From positions 19,216,575 to 19,280,574 of the forward strand of contig OZ038533.1 in NCBI GenBank assembly GCA_964036665.1: 64,000 bases of DNA, written 5' to 3'. Numbering within the stretch: the first letter of the stretch is position 1; each line of letters opens with the position of its first letter. The translations under genes were made by a program, and so were the position numbers. This DNA comes from Gordius sp. MW1 (Eukaryota; Nematomorpha; Gordioida; Gordea; Gordiidae). Under the pieces are notes generated by a model. The model was not told the origin of the DNA. It saw only the letters and a program-made list of their open reading frames with translations, and did no database searches. Shown piece by piece: positions 63,986-64,000 of this stretch.

Positions 63986-64000
63986 TTCTTCGCTTCCTTT

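Larger units (their letters stand above)
60866..64000 (-). mobile_element. Ty3/gypsy element running off the window
   Basis: Minus-strand, in order from the window edge: protease (63985-63428), RT (63277-62723), RNase H and integrase zinc domain (62641-61642), integrase core (61620-61228) and integrase tail (61102-60866). A few frameshifts (near 63350, 62890, 62500, 61640) and no long deletions, so it is a fairly recent loss. Gag and the 5' LTR lie beyond 64000. Confidence 0.9.

Overview
The window looks like a nuclear contig from an invertebrate animal. It is AT-rich, dense with transposons and has spliced genes. The best host gene, a D-2-hydroxyglutarate dehydrogenase, has three introns of only 34-38 bp near its 5' end and longer introns after them. 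That pattern is reported in flatworms and some other small-intron animals, but I cannot fix the phylum from this window. Nothing here is prokaryotic: there are no operons, Shine-Dalgarno sites or CRISPR.

Layout. 0-8 kb: a hAT scrap, a decayed RTE-type LINE on the minus strand (2.0-5.1 kb), a non-autonomous hAT with CGATATCGG-rich ends (5.09-5.87 kb), and a dead piggyBac-like transposase (6.1-7.0 kb). 7.6-11 kb: a composite repeat island. GCTAAGT minisatellites face each other at its edges; inside are a tRNA-like SINE piece and a ~100-130 bp satellite. A reverse-orientation relative lies at 38.8-40.4 kb. 12.6-17.3 kb: a predicted five-part small secreted-protein gene whose first intron holds a young, intact 3.6 kb LINE. 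The LINE has an 18 bp target duplication, a 1069-codon ORF, a PHD finger and a 5'-terminal fold matching an HDV-like self-cleaving ribozyme. 17.3-24 kb: hAT elements with 8 bp target duplications. 24.5-35 kb: a Helitron remnant, three copies of a long-TIR element, an ~890 bp palindrome and small MITEs. 35.3-38.7 kb: a non-autonomous hAT carrying two nested insertions.

42.6-46.6 kb: a small LTR retrotransposon with gag, protease and integrase but no reverse transcriptase. A 516 bp TRIM-like element with apparently identical LTRs sits inside it, and ~570 bp direct repeats abut its outer edges. 46.7-51.7 kb: nine-exon D2HGDH on the plus strand. 53.3-54.2 kb: a second set of D2HGDH exons covering only the substrate-binding region. 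They are in compatible phase and keep residues the complete gene has lost. 54.7-57.2 kb: more hAT. 57.2-64 kb: two or three copies of one Ty3/gypsy family in opposite orientations, the last running off the window.

The points most worth following up are the LINE ribozyme, the duplicated D2HGDH cassette, the LTR element with giant flanking duplications, the young TRIM and the LINE-interrupted small secreted gene. All coordinates and splice sites come from reading the sequence by eye; similarity calls rest on recognised family motifs, not on searches.
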